Source: Guyparkeria sp. WRN-7 (GTDB lineage: Bacteria; Pseudomonadota; Gammaproteobacteria; Halothiobacillales; Halothiobacillaceae). Taken from it: a stretch of DNA of 64,000 nt. The notes under the pieces were generated by a model. It had not been told where the DNA came from, ran no database searches, and worked only from the letters and a program-made list of their open reading frames with translations. The position numbers and the translations under genes are program-made. Below are positions 53,025-64,000 of this stretch, piece after piece (position 1 is the first letter of the stretch; each line of letters starts with the position of its first letter). The stretch is taken from positions 1 to 64,000 of the forward strand of contig NZ_LRFH01000002.1 of NCBI RefSeq assembly GCF_001641825.1, written 5' to 3'.

Positions 53025-55739
53025 TTAGCCGTCGCACCCGGCGCGGACGTCGACCAAGTATTCTTCGAGCGGCACGGGATGATGGAACAGGTATCCCTGG
53101 GCAAAGTCCACCCCCAGGTGGTGCAGGCGCGCCCTCGTTTCCTCGTTCTCCACCCATTCACCTACCGTCTTCGCCCCCATCACGCGGGCAACCGAATGGA
53201 TCGACTCGACGATGACGGCCGCGACCGGATCGCTGCCCAGGTCGCATACCAGCCGCCCGTCGATCTTGACGATGTCCGGCTGCAGGCGCCGCAGGAAATC
53301 GAACGAGAGCAGGCCGCTACCGAAGTCGTCCAGCGCCACCTGACAGCCAAGCTCGCGCAACCGGGCGATCAACTCGAGTGCCTGATCGAAATTCGCGATC
53401 GCCGCCGTCTCGGTGATCTCGAAGCAGATCCAGTGCGGCTCGACTCGATTGCGGTTGAGCTCTTCGCGCACGTAACTGGCGAGTTCGTCGTCCTTGAGTG
53501 ACTGGCCGGAAAGGTTGATGGTCAGGCGTGCCGGCGGAGTCGTCGCCTCTTCCAGCTGCCCCTTGAGGGTCCGGAACGCGTTGCGTATCACCCAGCGATC
53601 GACCCGCGGCATGTGATTGAAACGCTCCGCCAGTTCGATCATCGTTCCCGGAGACTCGTAGCGACCGTCACGCCCCTTGAGGCGCAGAAGGATCTCCAGC
53701 CACGGTCCGTCGCAGTTGCTGGCGAGCGGGCGGATCTCCTGGCCATGCAGGACGAAGTGATCGTCTTCGAGCGCTTCCTTCAGTCGGTTGAGCTCGGCAT
53801 AGTCCGCTTGCCGCAGCCTCCGCTCGCTTTCGCTTTCGCGATAGGTCACCAGCCGGTTGCCACCCAGGTGCTTGGCCATGGCACAGGCCGATTCGGCCTC
53901 CTGCAGAGCGGTCGCGGCATCGAGGCTGCCGTCATCCGGCAGATTGCGGGCACCGATGCTTGCCGTGATCCGCAAGGCCGAGCCGTCGTCATCCATGCGG
54001 AATTCGCGGATCGCCGTGAGGACGTGGCTGGGCCAGTCTTCCTGCGGCGGGGCCATCGCGTCACTGAGAAAAATGCCGAATTCGTCGTCGCCCAATCGCC
54101 CGAGGGGGGTGTTGGCCGGCAGTACCACACTCAGGTAGCTGGCCATCCGCCGAAGGATTTCATCGCCCATCCGGTGCGAGCTGCCTTCGTTGACCAGATG
54201 GAAATGGTCGAGGTCGACCCAGAGCAGAATGCCGCCGGGTGTTCGGCCGCCCGGTGCGAGGCGGCGGTCGACCAGATCGATAAAGCTGCGCCGATTGAAG
54301 ACCCCGGTCAGATCGTCGTGAGTCGCACGGAACGCCAGTTGCCGGCTGGCTTGGTCGAGCTCGGTGACGTCGGTCATCGACACGAGGACATCCCGAATTG
54401 CCTCGCCGTTGCCGCGATCCATGCGCACGGCGTTGAGGTCGAGGATGCGCCGGGGATGACCGTGAGCGAGCACCACGGAGTACTGCACCCAGCCCTCACG
54501 GCTGAGATGTTCGTAAAGCCCGCCAATGGAGAAATCGTGCTGATCGTGACGCAGCAACAGGGCAAATGCATCCAGTAGCTGCCGTCCCATGGCGCGTTCC
54601 GGCGGCATATCCGGGGTCAGCAACTGTTGGGCGGCCGGGTTCATGAATTGGATCCGCCCTTCGGCGTCGAGGGTCACCACCGCCTCGCGCATGGCATTGA
54701 GTGCCGCTCGACGCTCGCGTTCACGCTCGGCCAGTTGGCGCCGCGCGCGCCATTGCTGCCCGAAAAGCACCGCGAAAAGCACGCTCAGAATGACCGGGAC
54801 CGTCCACCAGTTGGCGCGCAACCAGTCTCCGATCGTCTGCGGTGGAGTGAGCCACTTGTCCGCCAGTGCCTCCAGTCCGTCGTAGCTGGTGGGTTCGGAC
54901 CAGCTCACCAGCCCCGCATCCCGCATTGCCTTCGCGTCGCCTGGCAGGTTGAGCAAGGCCGACTTCACCTGCTCACTGAGGCGGGCGTCTGCCCGGGAGG
55001 TGGCGGCAAACGGCCACTCCGGCACCAGCCGGGTCGAGACACGGTGCGGATAGCCCGGTTGACGTGACGGGTTGAGCACCACGAAGGCGTCGCTCTCGAA
55101 CCGCCCGGCTGACAGTGCCTGTTGCAGGACGTCGGCCCGGACGATGCCGGCATCGGCCCGACCGGCCGCCACGGCACCAAGCACGTTCGTCATGGGCAAG
55201 CCGACGAACAGCGGCAGGATGTCATCCCGGGGAGACAGTCCGGCCCGCTCGATTTCCTCCACGCCCAGGATCCACGCCCCCAGCGCGTTGGGGGCGACAC
55301 CCGCCACGATAGCGCCACGCAGATCGCGGACATCGTCGATGTCGGTGTGATCGCGGTGACGAACGATGACCGAACCGAAGCGGGTCACGCCATCACCGGC
55401 GTCATCCACCACCCGCGTAGCCAGGGCGGTGACGTCATGTTTGCGACGCAGTTGAACGAACTGCAACGGCTGGAGATGAACGAAGTCCAGTTCGTTCTGC
55501 CGCACGGCGCGGGCGATTTCCTGCAGGAACAGCGGCTGGATCTCGAACCGGGCACCCTCGACCTGCCGGCTCAGGTAGTCGGCAGTCGGGCTCCAACGCG
55601 CCCTGGCCTCCTCCTTGCTGGTGATCGTCAAGACGCCCACCGTCACCAGCTGGTCTTCGCTTGCCCACGCGGCCGCGTGCACGGCTGTCTGGCCGACCAG
55701 GCCGGCGAAGGCGAGCATGGCGAGCAACAGCGGGCGCAC
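53025..55739 (-). CDS. PhnD-sensor PAS-GGDEF-EAL protein, tandem paralog
   Basis: A 904-residue paralog of the following gene with the same order: signal peptide, periplasmic PhnD-like sensor (LVTVGVLTITSKEEAR, LQPLQFVQLRRKHDV, GVAPNALGAWILG), membrane segment (TVPVILSVLFAVLFGQQW), PAS, GGDEF with GDDEF instead of GGDEF (LGRLGDDEFGIFL), and EAL (EILLR, NLSGQS, EITETA, LDDFGSG, KIDG, AQGYLF). The EAL half looks active. The open frame begins at 55850, but the argG terminator lies inside that extension, so I use GTG 55739, which gives a proper signal peptide (MRPLLLAMLAFAGLVGQTAVHA). Confidence 0.85.
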   Translation of the reverse strand: MRPLLLAMLAFAGLVGQTAVHAAAWASEDQLVTVGVLTITSKEEARARWSPTADYLSRQVEGARFEIQPLFLQEIARAVRQNELDFVHLQPLQFVQLRRKHDVTALATRVVDDAGDGVTRFGSVIVRHRDHTDIDDVRDLRGAIVAGVAPNALGAWILGVEEIERAGLSPRDDILPLFVGLPMTNVLGAVAAGRADAGIVRADVLQQALSAGRFESDAFVVLNPSRQPGYPHRVSTRLVPEWPFAATSRADARLSEQVKSALLNLPGDAKAMRDAGLVSWSEPTSYDGLEALADKWLTPPQTIGDWLRANWWTVPVILSVLFAVLFGQQWRARRQLAERERERRAALNAMREAVVTLDAEGRIQFMNPAAQQLLTPDMPPERAMGRQLLDAFALLLRHDQHDFSIGGLYEHLSREGWVQYSVVLAHGHPRRILDLNAVRMDRGNGEAIRDVLVSMTDVTELDQASRQLAFRATHDDLTGVFNRRSFIDLVDRRLAPGGRTPGGILLWVDLDHFHLVNEGSSHRMGDEILRRMASYLSVVLPANTPLGRLGDDEFGIFLSDAMAPPQEDWPSHVLTAIREFRMDDDGSALRITASIGARNLPDDGSLDAATALQEAESACAMAKHLGGNRLVTYRESESERRLRQADYAELNRLKEALEDDHFVLHGQEIRPLASNCDGPWLEILLRLKGRDGRYESPGTMIELAERFNHMPRVDRWVIRNAFRTLKGQLEEATTPPARLTINLSGQSLKDDELASYVREELNRNRVEPHWICFEITETAAIANFDQALELIARLRELGCQVALDDFGSGLLSFDFLRRLQPDIVKIDGRLVCDLGSDPVAAVIVESIHSVARVMGAKTVGEWVENEETRARLHHLGVDFAQGYLFHHPVPLEEYLVDVRAGCDG

Positions 55740-55756
55740 CCTGCTGCGCTGGAGAC

Positions 55757-55792
55757 AAAAAAGGCGGGGAAGGGCAAACGCCCCACCCCGCC
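55757..55792 (-). terminator. argG terminator
   Basis: Minus-strand stem GGCGGGG (55792-55786) with CCCCGCC (55769-55763), followed by six T residues (55762-55757). It lies about 150 bases after the argG stop and just before the start of the GGDEF/EAL gene. Confidence 0.85.
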
Positions 55793-55940
55793 GTACCGAT
55801 ACGGGCGGCTTTTCGACTTGAATGACTGTCCTGTCATCCCGGTTGTGCATTCCAAACCTTCCCTGCCGGTTGTTGTCGGTCCGACGGAGGCCGGCGCGGA
55901 GACTCAGGCTCTCGTCGGCGCCCCGTCGTCCGGCGAGCGA

Positions 55941-57176
<1,236 letters not shown>

Positions 57177-57505
57177 CAGAACTCCTGAATTCGATTTGTG
57201 TTTTCGATGTAATGCGTACGAGATCGCGCCATTATATAGACACCACCGCGCGTTCACAGGGCATAGCGTTTTTCGATCCCCCGATTACGCCGCCGAGGGC
57301 CGCGTCATCGCGGCACTTAACATCGGCACGAGGCGCGTCATGGAGCCCACGAGACCGCTTCGTTGCGCGCTTGTGCATAGGAAATATCGGCGGAATCACG
57401 CATAATGAGCCACAAATTTTGGTCCGGTGCGACTGTCGCAACCCCATGCCGACGCGATTACCGGGGTGTAGCGAACGCATCCAACGACAGCTTTGAGGAG
57501 TGCTT
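57177..57505. other. 329-base divergent promoter region argG/aceE
   Basis: Includes a perfect minus-strand TATAAT (57231-57236) placed to drive argG, with a poor -35, and on the plus strand a CATAAT hexamer (57400-57405) that could serve aceE. No gene, no clear ArgR or PdhR palindrome was found. Confidence 0.5.
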
Positions 57506-60166
57506 GTGACCGATTACATCGATCAGGATCCGCAGGAAACCCGCGAATGGCTCGACGCCCTCGAGGCGGTGGTCAGCTTTGAAGGCACGGAAAAGGCCCG
57601 ACACTTGATCGGCCACATGATCGAGCTGGCTCGCCAGCACGGCATCGACACCCCGTACGCCGCTACCACCCCCTACATCAACACGATCCCGCCGGAAGAC
57701 GAGGCGCAATACCCGGGCGATCGCCAGATGGAGCAGCGCCTGCGCGCCCTGATCCGCTGGAACGCCATGGCGATCGTCGTGCGGGCCAACAAGGAAAACG
57801 CGGTCGGGGGTCACATCGCCTCCTATCAGTCCAGTGCCACCATGTACGAGGTCGGGCTGAACCATTTCTTCAAGGGCCACGACCACGAGGACGGCGCCGA
57901 CATGGTGTTCTTCCAGGGTCACGTTGCCCCGGGCATGTACGCCCGCGCCTACCTCGAGGGCCGCATCTCCGAGGAGCACCTGCTCAACTTCCGACAGGAA
58001 GCGGCCAACGAGAAGGCGCTGAGCTCCTACCCGCACCCCTGGCTGATGCCGGACTTCTGGCAGTTCCCGACCGTCTCCATGGGCCTCGGCCCGCTGATGG
58101 CGATCTATCAGGCGCGCTTCATGAAGTACATGGAAGCGCGCGGCTTCGCCAAGGCGGGCAACCGCAAGATCTACGCCTTCCTCGGTGACGGCGAGATGGA
58201 CGAGCCGGAATCCCTCGGCGCGATCGGCCTGGCCGTCCGCGAGAAGCTCGACAACCTGGTGTTCGTCGTCAACGCCAACCTGCAGCGCCTCGACGGCCCG
58301 GTACGCGGCAACGGCAAGATCGTCCAGGAGCTCGAGGGCAGTTTCCGCGGTGCGGGCTGGAACGTGATCAAGGTGCTGTGGGGACCGGGCTGGGACGAGC
58401 TCCTCGCCCGCGACAAGTCCGGCCGCTTGAAGCAGCTGATGATGGAGACCGTCGACGGCGAGTACCAGGCCTACAAGGCGAAGGACGGTGCGTACGTACG
58501 CAAGCACTTCTTCGGCAAGTACCCGGAGACCGCCGAACTGGTCAAGAACATGACCGACGACGAGATCTTCTCGCTTACCCGTGGCGGCCACAGCCCGCGC
58601 AAGATGTACGCGGCCTACAAGGCGGCCAACGAGTGCCAGGGCAAGCCGAGCGTCATCATCGCGAAGACGGTCAAGGGTTACGGCATGGGCCCGTTCGGCG
58701 AGGGCGCGATGTCCGCGCACCAGCAGAAGAAGCTCGACACCGAGGGCCTCAAGTACTTCCGCGACCGCTTCGGCCTGCCGATCTCCGACGAACAGCTGGA
58801 GAAGAACGTCCCGTTCTACAAGCCGGACGACAGCCACGAGCTGATCAAGTACATGAACGAGCGCCGCGCGGAGCTCGGCGGCTACCTGCCCGCACGCGTC
58901 GACCGCGCCGAGTCGCTGCCGGCGCCGGATCTGTCCGCGTTCGACATGATCCTCAAGGGCACCGGCGAGCGCGAGATGTCCTCGACCATGCTGTTCGGCC
59001 GCATCCTGGCGATGATCCTGCGCGACAAGAAGCTCGGCAAGCGCGTCGTGCCGATCATCCCGGACGAGGCACGCACCTTCGGTCTCGAGGGGCTGTTCCG
59101 CCAGGTCGGCATCTACGACCCGGCCGGCCAGCTCTACGAGCCGGTCGATGCCGACCAGGTCGCCTGGTACAAGCAGGCGGCCAACGGCCAGGTGCTGCAG
59201 GAAGGCATCAACGAGGCCGGCTCGATGTCCTCGTGGCTGGCCGCCGCGACCGCCTACGCCAACTACGGCGAGGCGATGGTGCCCTTCTACATCTACTACT
59301 CGATGTTCGGCTACCAGCGCATCGGCGATCTCGCCTGGCTGGCTGGCGACATGCGCGCCCGCGGCTTTTTGATCGGCGCGACCGCCGGTCGGACCACGCT
59401 CGAGGGCGAAGGCCTGCAGCACAACGACGGCCACAACATCATGATGTTCTCGGCCGTGCCGAGCTGCCGCGTCTTTGATCCGACCTACGGCTACGAGATG
59501 GCGATCATCATCCGTGACGGCCTTAAGGCCATGGTCGAGGAAAAGCAGGACTGCTACTACTACATCACCGCGATGAACGAGAACTACTCGCACCCGGCCA
59601 TGCCGGAGGACGTCGAGGAAGGGGTTCTCAAGGGTGCCTACCTGCTGCGCGAGAGCAAGAAGAAGCTCAAGAACCGTGTCCAGCTGATGGGTTCCGGCAC
59701 TATCCTGCGCGAGGCCGAAGCGGCCGCGAAGATGCTCGAGGACGAGTGGAAGATCGCCGCCGACGTCTGGTCCGCGACCAGCTTTACCGAGCTGACCCGC
59801 GAAGGCCAGGCCTGCGAGCGCCACAACCGCCTGCACCCGGATGCCAAGCCGCAGAAGCCGTATATCACCGCCGCGCTGGAAAAGCGCAGCGGCCCGGTGA
59901 TCGCCGCGACCGACTACATCCAGGCCTATCCGGACCAGATCCGTCGCTTCGTGCCCGGCTCGTACACCACGCTGGGCACCGACGGCTACGGCCGGTCCGA
60001 CACCCGCGCCGCCCTGCGCCGCTTCTTCGAGGTCGACGCGGCCCACATCGTGGTCGCCGCCCTCAAGTCGCTGGCCGACGAGGAGGCGATCCCTGCCTCC
60101 AAGGTCACCGAAGCGATCAAGAAGTACGGCATCGATCCGGACTGCGCCCCGCCGATCGAGCGCTAA
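57506..60166 (+). CDS. aceE: Pyruvate dehydrogenase E1 component, homodimeric
   Basis: An 886-residue E1p that decarboxylates pyruvate with thiamine diphosphate and acetylates the lipoyl arm of AceF. The ThDP-binding GDGEMDEPESLGAIG is present with the following Asn pair (VFVVNANLQRLDG). Other typical stretches are GGHIASYQSSATMYEVGLNH and NDGHNIMMFSAVPSC. Start is GTG 57506, five bases after GAGGAG; a GTG at 57500 lies in the ribosome site. It is the E. coli type (887 residues), not the alpha/beta type. Confidence 0.97.
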   Translation: MTDYIDQDPQETREWLDALEAVVSFEGTEKARHLIGHMIELARQHGIDTPYAATTPYINTIPPEDEAQYPGDRQMEQRLRALIRWNAMAIVVRANKENAVGGHIASYQSSATMYEVGLNHFFKGHDHEDGADMVFFQGHVAPGMYARAYLEGRISEEHLLNFRQEAANEKALSSYPHPWLMPDFWQFPTVSMGLGPLMAIYQARFMKYMEARGFAKAGNRKIYAFLGDGEMDEPESLGAIGLAVREKLDNLVFVVNANLQRLDGPVRGNGKIVQELEGSFRGAGWNVIKVLWGPGWDELLARDKSGRLKQLMMETVDGEYQAYKAKDGAYVRKHFFGKYPETAELVKNMTDDEIFSLTRGGHSPRKMYAAYKAANECQGKPSVIIAKTVKGYGMGPFGEGAMSAHQQKKLDTEGLKYFRDRFGLPISDEQLEKNVPFYKPDDSHELIKYMNERRAELGGYLPARVDRAESLPAPDLSAFDMILKGTGEREMSSTMLFGRILAMILRDKKLGKRVVPIIPDEARTFGLEGLFRQVGIYDPAGQLYEPVDADQVAWYKQAANGQVLQEGINEAGSMSSWLAAATAYANYGEAMVPFYIYYSMFGYQRIGDLAWLAGDMRARGFLIGATAGRTTLEGEGLQHNDGHNIMMFSAVPSCRVFDPTYGYEMAIIIRDGLKAMVEEKQDCYYYITAMNENYSHPAMPEDVEEGVLKGAYLLRESKKKLKNRVQLMGSGTILREAEAAAKMLEDEWKIAADVWSATSFTELTREGQACERHNRLHPDAKPQKPYITAALEKRSGPVIAATDYIQAYPDQIRRFVPGSYTTLGTDGYGRSDTRAALRRFFEVDAAHIVVAALKSLADEEAIPASKVTEAIKKYGIDPDCAPPIER

Positions 60167-60191
60167 GACCCGCCGCCCTGCCCCGGCTCAT

Positions 60192-60248
60192 CCCGACATG
60201 GTCGGGGCGACGGCCCAATTCGATCCGACGTCCGCCCTCTGGCGGACG
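60192..60248 (+). other. Two hairpins between aceE and aceF
   Basis: A 6-bp stem (60192-60197 with 60201-60206) and an 8-bp stem (60229-60236 with 60241-60248). Neither has a T-run, so they are not terminators. They may set relative mRNA stability of aceE and aceF. Confidence 0.45.
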
Positions 60249-60277
60249 CGCATGCAACCTTTCATGGAGACAGGCTG

Positions 60278-61597
60278 ATGGCCACCAAGTCGATCACCCT
60301 CCCCGACATCGGCAACTACGACAACACCCCGGTCATCGAGGTGCTGGTTTCGCCCGGTGATCGGGTCGAAAAGGAAGACTCGCTGATCACGCTGGAATCC
60401 GACAAGGCCACGATGGAGATCCCGTCCCCCTACACGGGCGAGATCAAGAAGGTGCTGGTCAAGGTCGACGACACGCTCAACCAGGGTGATCTGATCGCCG
60501 AGATCGAGGCCGAGGAAGAGGCCGAAGAGCCGGCAGCGGAGGAAAAGCCGCAAGAGGCCGCCGAGAAGCCGGCCGAGGAACAGCCGGCTGCAAAAGCGGA
60601 AGAGCCGGCACCGGCCCCGGCCGCCGAAAAGGCCCCCGAACCCGCGGCTCCGGCGGCCGATACTCCGACGCCGGTCAACCGCCAGAGTGCCGGTGCGAAA
60701 TCCCACGCCAGCCCATCGGTACGCCTGTTCGCCCGCAAGCTTGGCGTGGATCTGGCCAACGTGACCGGTACGGGCCCGAAGGGCCGCATCCTGCAGGAAG
60801 ACGTCGAGGGCGCGATCAAGAAGGTCATGGAAGGCGCCGCTCAAGGCGCTGTCGGCGGCGCGGGCATCCCGCCGCTGCCGGAGATCGACTTCTCCCAGTT
60901 CGGCGAGATCGAGGAAAAGCCTCTCTCGCGCATCAAGAAGCTCTCCGGCAAGCACCTGTCGACCGCGTGGTTGAACATCCCGCACGTCACGCAGTTCGAC
61001 GAGACCGACATCACCGAGCTCGAAGCCTTCCGCAAGTCGCTCAAGCCGCGTGCCGAGAAGGCCGGCATCAAGATGACCCCGCTGGTGTTCATCCTCAAGG
61101 CGCTGGCGCACGTCCTGCGCGAGTTCCCGAACATGAACGCCTCGCTCGCCCCGGACGGTGAAAACCTGATCGTCAAGAAGTACATCAACCTCGGCGTGGC
61201 CGTGGATACGCCGAACGGTCTCGTGGTGCCAGTGGTGCGCGATGTCGACCAGAAAGGCGTATTCGAGCTGTCCGAGGAGCTGATGGACATCTCCGCCCGC
61301 GCCCGTGACGGCAAGCTCACCGGCGCGGACCTCTCCGGCGGCACCTTCTCCGTCTCCAGTCTCGGTGGCATCGGCGGGACCCAGTTCACCCCGATCGTCA
61401 ACGGACCGGAAGTCGGCATCCTGGGCGTCTCCAAGGCCAGCATGCAGCCGGTCTGGAACGGCTCGGAGTTCGAGCCGCGCCTGATGCTGCCGCTGGCGCT
61501 GTCCTACGATCACCGCGTCATCGATGGCGCCGAGGGCGCGCGGTTCATGACCACGCTCTCGCGTACGCTCACCGATCTTCGCGAACTGATGCTGTAA
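60278..61597 (+). CDS. aceF: Dihydrolipoamide acetyltransferase E2
   Basis: A 439-residue E2p, the core of the pyruvate dehydrogenase complex. One lipoyl domain (modified Lys in [12 protein letters not shown]), an Ala/Glu/Pro linker (residues 80-125), a peripheral subunit-binding domain ([20 protein letters not shown]), and the acetyltransferase domain with [15 protein letters not shown] (catalytic His). E. coli has three lipoyl domains; here one is in E2 and another in Lpd. GGAG lies eight bases before ATG. Confidence 0.97.
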   Translation: MATKSITLPDIGNYDNTPVIEVLVSPGDRVEKEDSLITLESDKATMEIPSPYTGEIKKVLVKVDDTLNQGDLIAEIEAEEEAEEPAAEEKPQEAAEKPAEEQPAAKAEEPAPAPAAEKAPEPAAPAADTPTPVNRQSAGAKSHASPSVRLFARKLGVDLANVTGTGPKGRILQEDVEGAIKKVMEGAAQGAVGGAGIPPLPEIDFSQFGEIEEKPLSRIKKLSGKHLSTAWLNIPHVTQFDETDITELEAFRKSLKPRAEKAGIKMTPLVFILKALAHVLREFPNMNASLAPDGENLIVKKYINLGVAVDTPNGLVVPVVRDVDQKGVFELSEELMDISARARDGKLTGADLSGGTFSVSSLGGIGGTQFTPIVNGPEVGILGVSKASMQPVWNGSEFEPRLMLPLALSYDHRVIDGAEGARFMTTLSRTLTDLRELML

Positions 61598-61607
61598 GGA
61601 GCGCCGG

Positions 61608-63374
61608 ATGACCATCGAAACCATCAATCTGCCGGACATCGGCAACGCTGACGAAGTCGAAATCATCGAGGTGCTGGTCCAGGCCGGTGACACCGTCGAG
61701 GCCGAGGACTCGATGCTCACCCTGGAAACCGACAAGGCCACCATGGAGATCCCCGCTCCGGCCTCCGGCACCATCACCGAGATGCTGGTCGGCGTGGGCG
61801 ACAAGGTCAGTACCGGCAAGCCGATTGCGAAATACGAGCCCGCAGCCGCAGGCGATGGCGGTGACGATGAGGCCGACACTCCGACCGAGGAAGCCAGCGG
61901 GGCGACCAGCGAGTCCTCATCCCCCGCCCCGGCGGCTGCGGCCGCCACCGACGAGAAGGCCGACGTCGAGTGCGATGTCTGCGTGCTGGGCTCCGGCCCG
62001 GGCGGCTACACGGCCGCCTTCCGTGCCGCGGATCTGGGCAAGAAGGTCGTCCTGATCGAACGCTACCCGGTCATTGGTGGCGTTTGCCTCAATGTCGGCT
62101 GCATCCCGTCAAAGGCCCTGCTGCACGTCTCCGAGGTCCTCAACGAGACCCGTTCGATGAGCGACCACGGCGTGACCTTCGCCGAGCCGGAAATCGATCT
62201 CGACAAGCTGCGCGGTTTCAAGGACAGCACCATCAAGAAGCTGACCGGCGGTCTCGAGGCCCTGGCCAAGCAGCGCAAGGTGCAGATCGTGCGCGGCTAC
62301 GGTCGCTTCGTCGACCCGCACCACGTCAAGGTGGTCGATGACGAAGGCAACGAGACGCTGGTGCGCTTCGACAATGCCATCGTCGCCGCCGGCTCTCAGC
62401 CGGTGAAGCTGCCGTTCATCCCGCACGACGACCCGCGCGTGATGGACTCCACCGACGCGCTCGAGCTCGAGGAAGTGCCGGGCAAGATGCTGGTCATCGG
62501 CGGCGGCATCATCGGCCTGGAGATGGCGCAGGTCTATCACTCGCTCGGCGCGGAGATCTCGATCGTCGAGCTGGCCGACACCATCATTCCGGGTGCCGAC
62601 AAGGACCTGACCCGTCCGCTGCTCAAGATCCTGAAGAAGCGCTACGAGGACATCTTCCTGGGCGCCAAGGTGACCAACGTCGAGGCCAAGAAGGACGGGC
62701 TGCACGTCACGTTCGAGGGCAAGAAGACACCGGAAACCGCTGTTTTCGATCGCATTCTGGTCGCCGTCGGTCGCTCGCCGAACGGCAAGAAGATCGACGC
62801 CGAGAATGCCGGCGTCTCGGTCGACGATCGCGGCTTCATTGCCGTCGACGAGCGCCAACGCACCAACGTCGAACACATCCACGCCATCGGCGACGTGGTC
62901 GGCCAGCCGATGCTCGCCCACAAGGCGGTCCACGAAGGCAAGGTGGCCGCCGAGGTAATCTGCGGCCTGCCGTCGGCCTTCACGCCGATGGGCATCCCGA
63001 GCGTGGCCTACACCGATCCCGAGGTCGCCTGGGCCGGCAAGACCGAGGACGAGCTCAAGGCCGAGGGCGTCGACTACGAGAAAGGCGCCTTCCCCTGGGC
63101 CGCCTCGGGCCGCTCGCTCAGCCTGGGTCGCGACGAGGGTCTCACCAAGGCGCTGTTCTGCAAGGAAACGCACCGCCTGCTCGGCGCGGGCATCGTCGGC
63201 CCGAATGCCGGCGAACTGGTCGCCGAGGCCATGCTGGCGATCGAGATGGGTGCCGACATGGCGGACATCGGCCTGACCATCCACCCGCACCCCACCCTGT
63301 CGGAGACGCTCGGCTTTGCCGCCGAGATGGCCGAGGGCACCATCACGGACCTGCTGCCGCCGAAGAAGCGCTGA
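61608..63374 (+). CDS. lpd: Dihydrolipoyl dehydrogenase with N-terminal lipoyl domain
   Basis: A 588-residue E3 flavoprotein. An extra N-terminal lipoyl domain (Lys in [12 protein letters not shown]) and a linker precede the disulfide oxidoreductase: redox Cys pair in [19 protein letters not shown] region [22 protein letters not shown] loop [15 protein letters not shown], and the C-terminal His-Glu in [15 protein letters not shown]. It regenerates the lipoyl arm of AceF. Lipoyl-tagged Lpd is known from Neisseria and sulfur oxidisers. AAGGAG lies in the ten-base gap after aceF. Confidence 0.97.
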   Translation: MTIETINLPDIGNADEVEIIEVLVQAGDTVEAEDSMLTLETDKATMEIPAPASGTITEMLVGVGDKVSTGKPIAKYEPAAAGDGGDDEADTPTEEASGATSESSSPAPAAAAATDEKADVECDVCVLGSGPGGYTAAFRAADLGKKVVLIERYPVIGGVCLNVGCIPSKALLHVSEVLNETRSMSDHGVTFAEPEIDLDKLRGFKDSTIKKLTGGLEALAKQRKVQIVRGYGRFVDPHHVKVVDDEGNETLVRFDNAIVAAGSQPVKLPFIPHDDPRVMDSTDALELEEVPGKMLVIGGGIIGLEMAQVYHSLGAEISIVELADTIIPGADKDLTRPLLKILKKRYEDIFLGAKVTNVEAKKDGLHVTFEGKKTPETAVFDRILVAVGRSPNGKKIDAENAGVSVDDRGFIAVDERQRTNVEHIHAIGDVVGQPMLAHKAVHEGKVAAEVICGLPSAFTPMGIPSVAYTDPEVAWAGKTEDELKAEGVDYEKGAFPWAASGRSLSLGRDEGLTKALFCKETHRLLGAGIVGPNAGELVAEAMLAIEMGADMADIGLTIHPHPTLSETLGFAAEMAEGTITDLLPPKKR

Positions 63375-63398
63375 TAAGAGCGTTCAGGGAGGACTCGA

Positions 63399-64000
63399 GT
63401 GGAATACCTGCTGTTCGCCATTCTCGGCATGGTCGGCGGGCTTGCCGCCGGTCTGCTCGGGATTGGTGGCGGGTTGATCATGGTGCCGGTGCTGCTGATG
63501 ATCTTCCCCACCATCGGCATCAGTGGCGCTCATCTCGTCCACATCGCCATCGGGACGTCGCTCGCGGCGATCGTGTTCGCCTCGATTACCTCCGTCTACA
63601 GCCATCACCGACACGGGGGGGTACTCTGGGGAGTGTTCGCCCGCTTTGCGCCCGGGATGGTGATCGGCGCCATGCTCGGCTCGACGGTGGCTCACTACCT
63701 TCCCGGTGACGTTCTCAAGGCGGTCTTCGGCGTGCTCGAGATCGTGGTCGCCCTGCAGATGGCCTTCGGGCGGCAGCCGCCGGCAAGCCGTCAGCTCCCG
63801 AGAATCGTGCCGCTGACCGGGGTGTCCACCACGTTCGGCGCGATCGCCTCGATCATGGGCATGGGCGGTGGCGCCATGACCACGCCATTCTTCCTCTACT
63901 GCAACATCACGGCCCGCAATGCGATTGCGACCAGCGCCTCGCTCGGCCTGCCCACGGCCCTGTTCGGTGCCATCGGCTACGTGGTCAGCGGCTGGACGAC
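63399..64000 (+). CDS. TauE/SafE sulfite exporter family protein (partial)
   Basis: The gene runs off the window after about 200 residues. It is a multi-helix membrane protein of the TauE/SafE family (UPF0721). The first helix pair has the family motif MVGGLAAGLLGIGGGLIMVP, repeated as ASIMGMGGGAMTTPFFLY after a cytoplasmic segment, the typical internal duplication. Members export sulfite, sulfoacetate or similar anions. Start is GTG 63399, five bases after AGGGAGGA. It follows lpd by 24 bases, so it may be in the same operon. Confidence 0.88.
   Translation, partial: MEYLLFAILGMVGGLAAGLLGIGGGLIMVPVLLMIFPTIGISGAHLVHIAIGTSLAAIVFASITSVYSHHRHGGVLWGVFARFAPGMVIGAMLGSTVAHYLPGDVLKAVFGVLEIVVALQMAFGRQPPASRQLPRIVPLTGVSTTFGAIASIMGMGGGAMTTPFFLYCNITARNAIATSASLGLPTALFGAIGYVVSGWT

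Noticed and set aside
57458-60046. 862-residue minus-strand frame over aceE
   Set aside because: Mirror of the aceE codons; peptide is Val/Arg/Gly/His-rich with no domain. aceE is certain.

Overview
The window is a GC-rich bacterial chromosome segment. Gene content and order point to a gammaproteobacterium: aspartate-semialdehyde dehydrogenase next to fimV, leuC-leuD-leuB-asd-fimV, TPR lipoprotein-lolB-ispE-tRNA-prs-rplY-pth-ychF, miaB-phoH-ybeY-corC-lnt, and the E. coli-type homodimeric AceE. I infer a free-living, possibly sulfur-oxidising or halophilic lineage (Halothiobacillaceae/Ectothiorhodospiraceae-like) from the SUF-only Fe-S operon, the sucrose-phosphatase/GH100 pair and a TauE-type exporter. 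That placement is a guess.

Layout: 1-3635 is the end of a functional-amyloid-like (Fap-type) surface locus: a truncated CxxC-ending surface protein, a C39 peptidase (FapD-like), a secreted FapE-like protein and a coiled-coil plus beta-barrel outer-membrane protein (FapF-like). A LysR regulator follows. 4646-11945 is a complete minus-strand SUF operon (Rrf2 regulator, sufB, C, D, S, T, a Rieske ferredoxin, sufA-type carrier, sufE). 12201-17602 holds miaB, phoH, ybeY, corC, lnt. 17767-18567 is an AT-rich orphan membrane-protein gene.

18725-28144 is a 9.4-kb integrated element in the 3' end of a tRNA-Met(CAT) gene, bounded by a 15-bp direct repeat. It has a P4-type integrase, AlpA regulator, an overlapping replication operon (HTH_39 protein, Toprim protein, DUF927 helicase), a terminase small subunit and an HNH nuclease, but no capsid, portal, tail, large terminase or lysis genes. 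I read it as a phage satellite. Seven perfect copies of a 10-bp iteron-like repeat lie in two clusters at the two ends of the helicase gene. The element also appears to bring its own terminator for the tRNA whose native terminator it displaced.

28222-35467 is housekeeping (ychF, pth, rplY, prs, tRNA-Gln, ispE, lolB, TPR lipoprotein). 35784-43399 holds a DUF6231-like protein, tRNA-Leu(CAG), fimV, asd, leuB, leuD, leuC. 43450-49388 holds a DUF2237 protein, a LysR regulator, a sucrose-phosphatase-like HAD enzyme with a GH100-like glycosidase, and an arsJ-GAPDH arsenate-detoxification pair. 49772-55739 holds gloA and two tandem PhnD-sensor/GGDEF/EAL proteins. argG, the pyruvate dehydrogenase operon (aceE, aceF, lpd) and a truncated TauE/SafE exporter finish the window.
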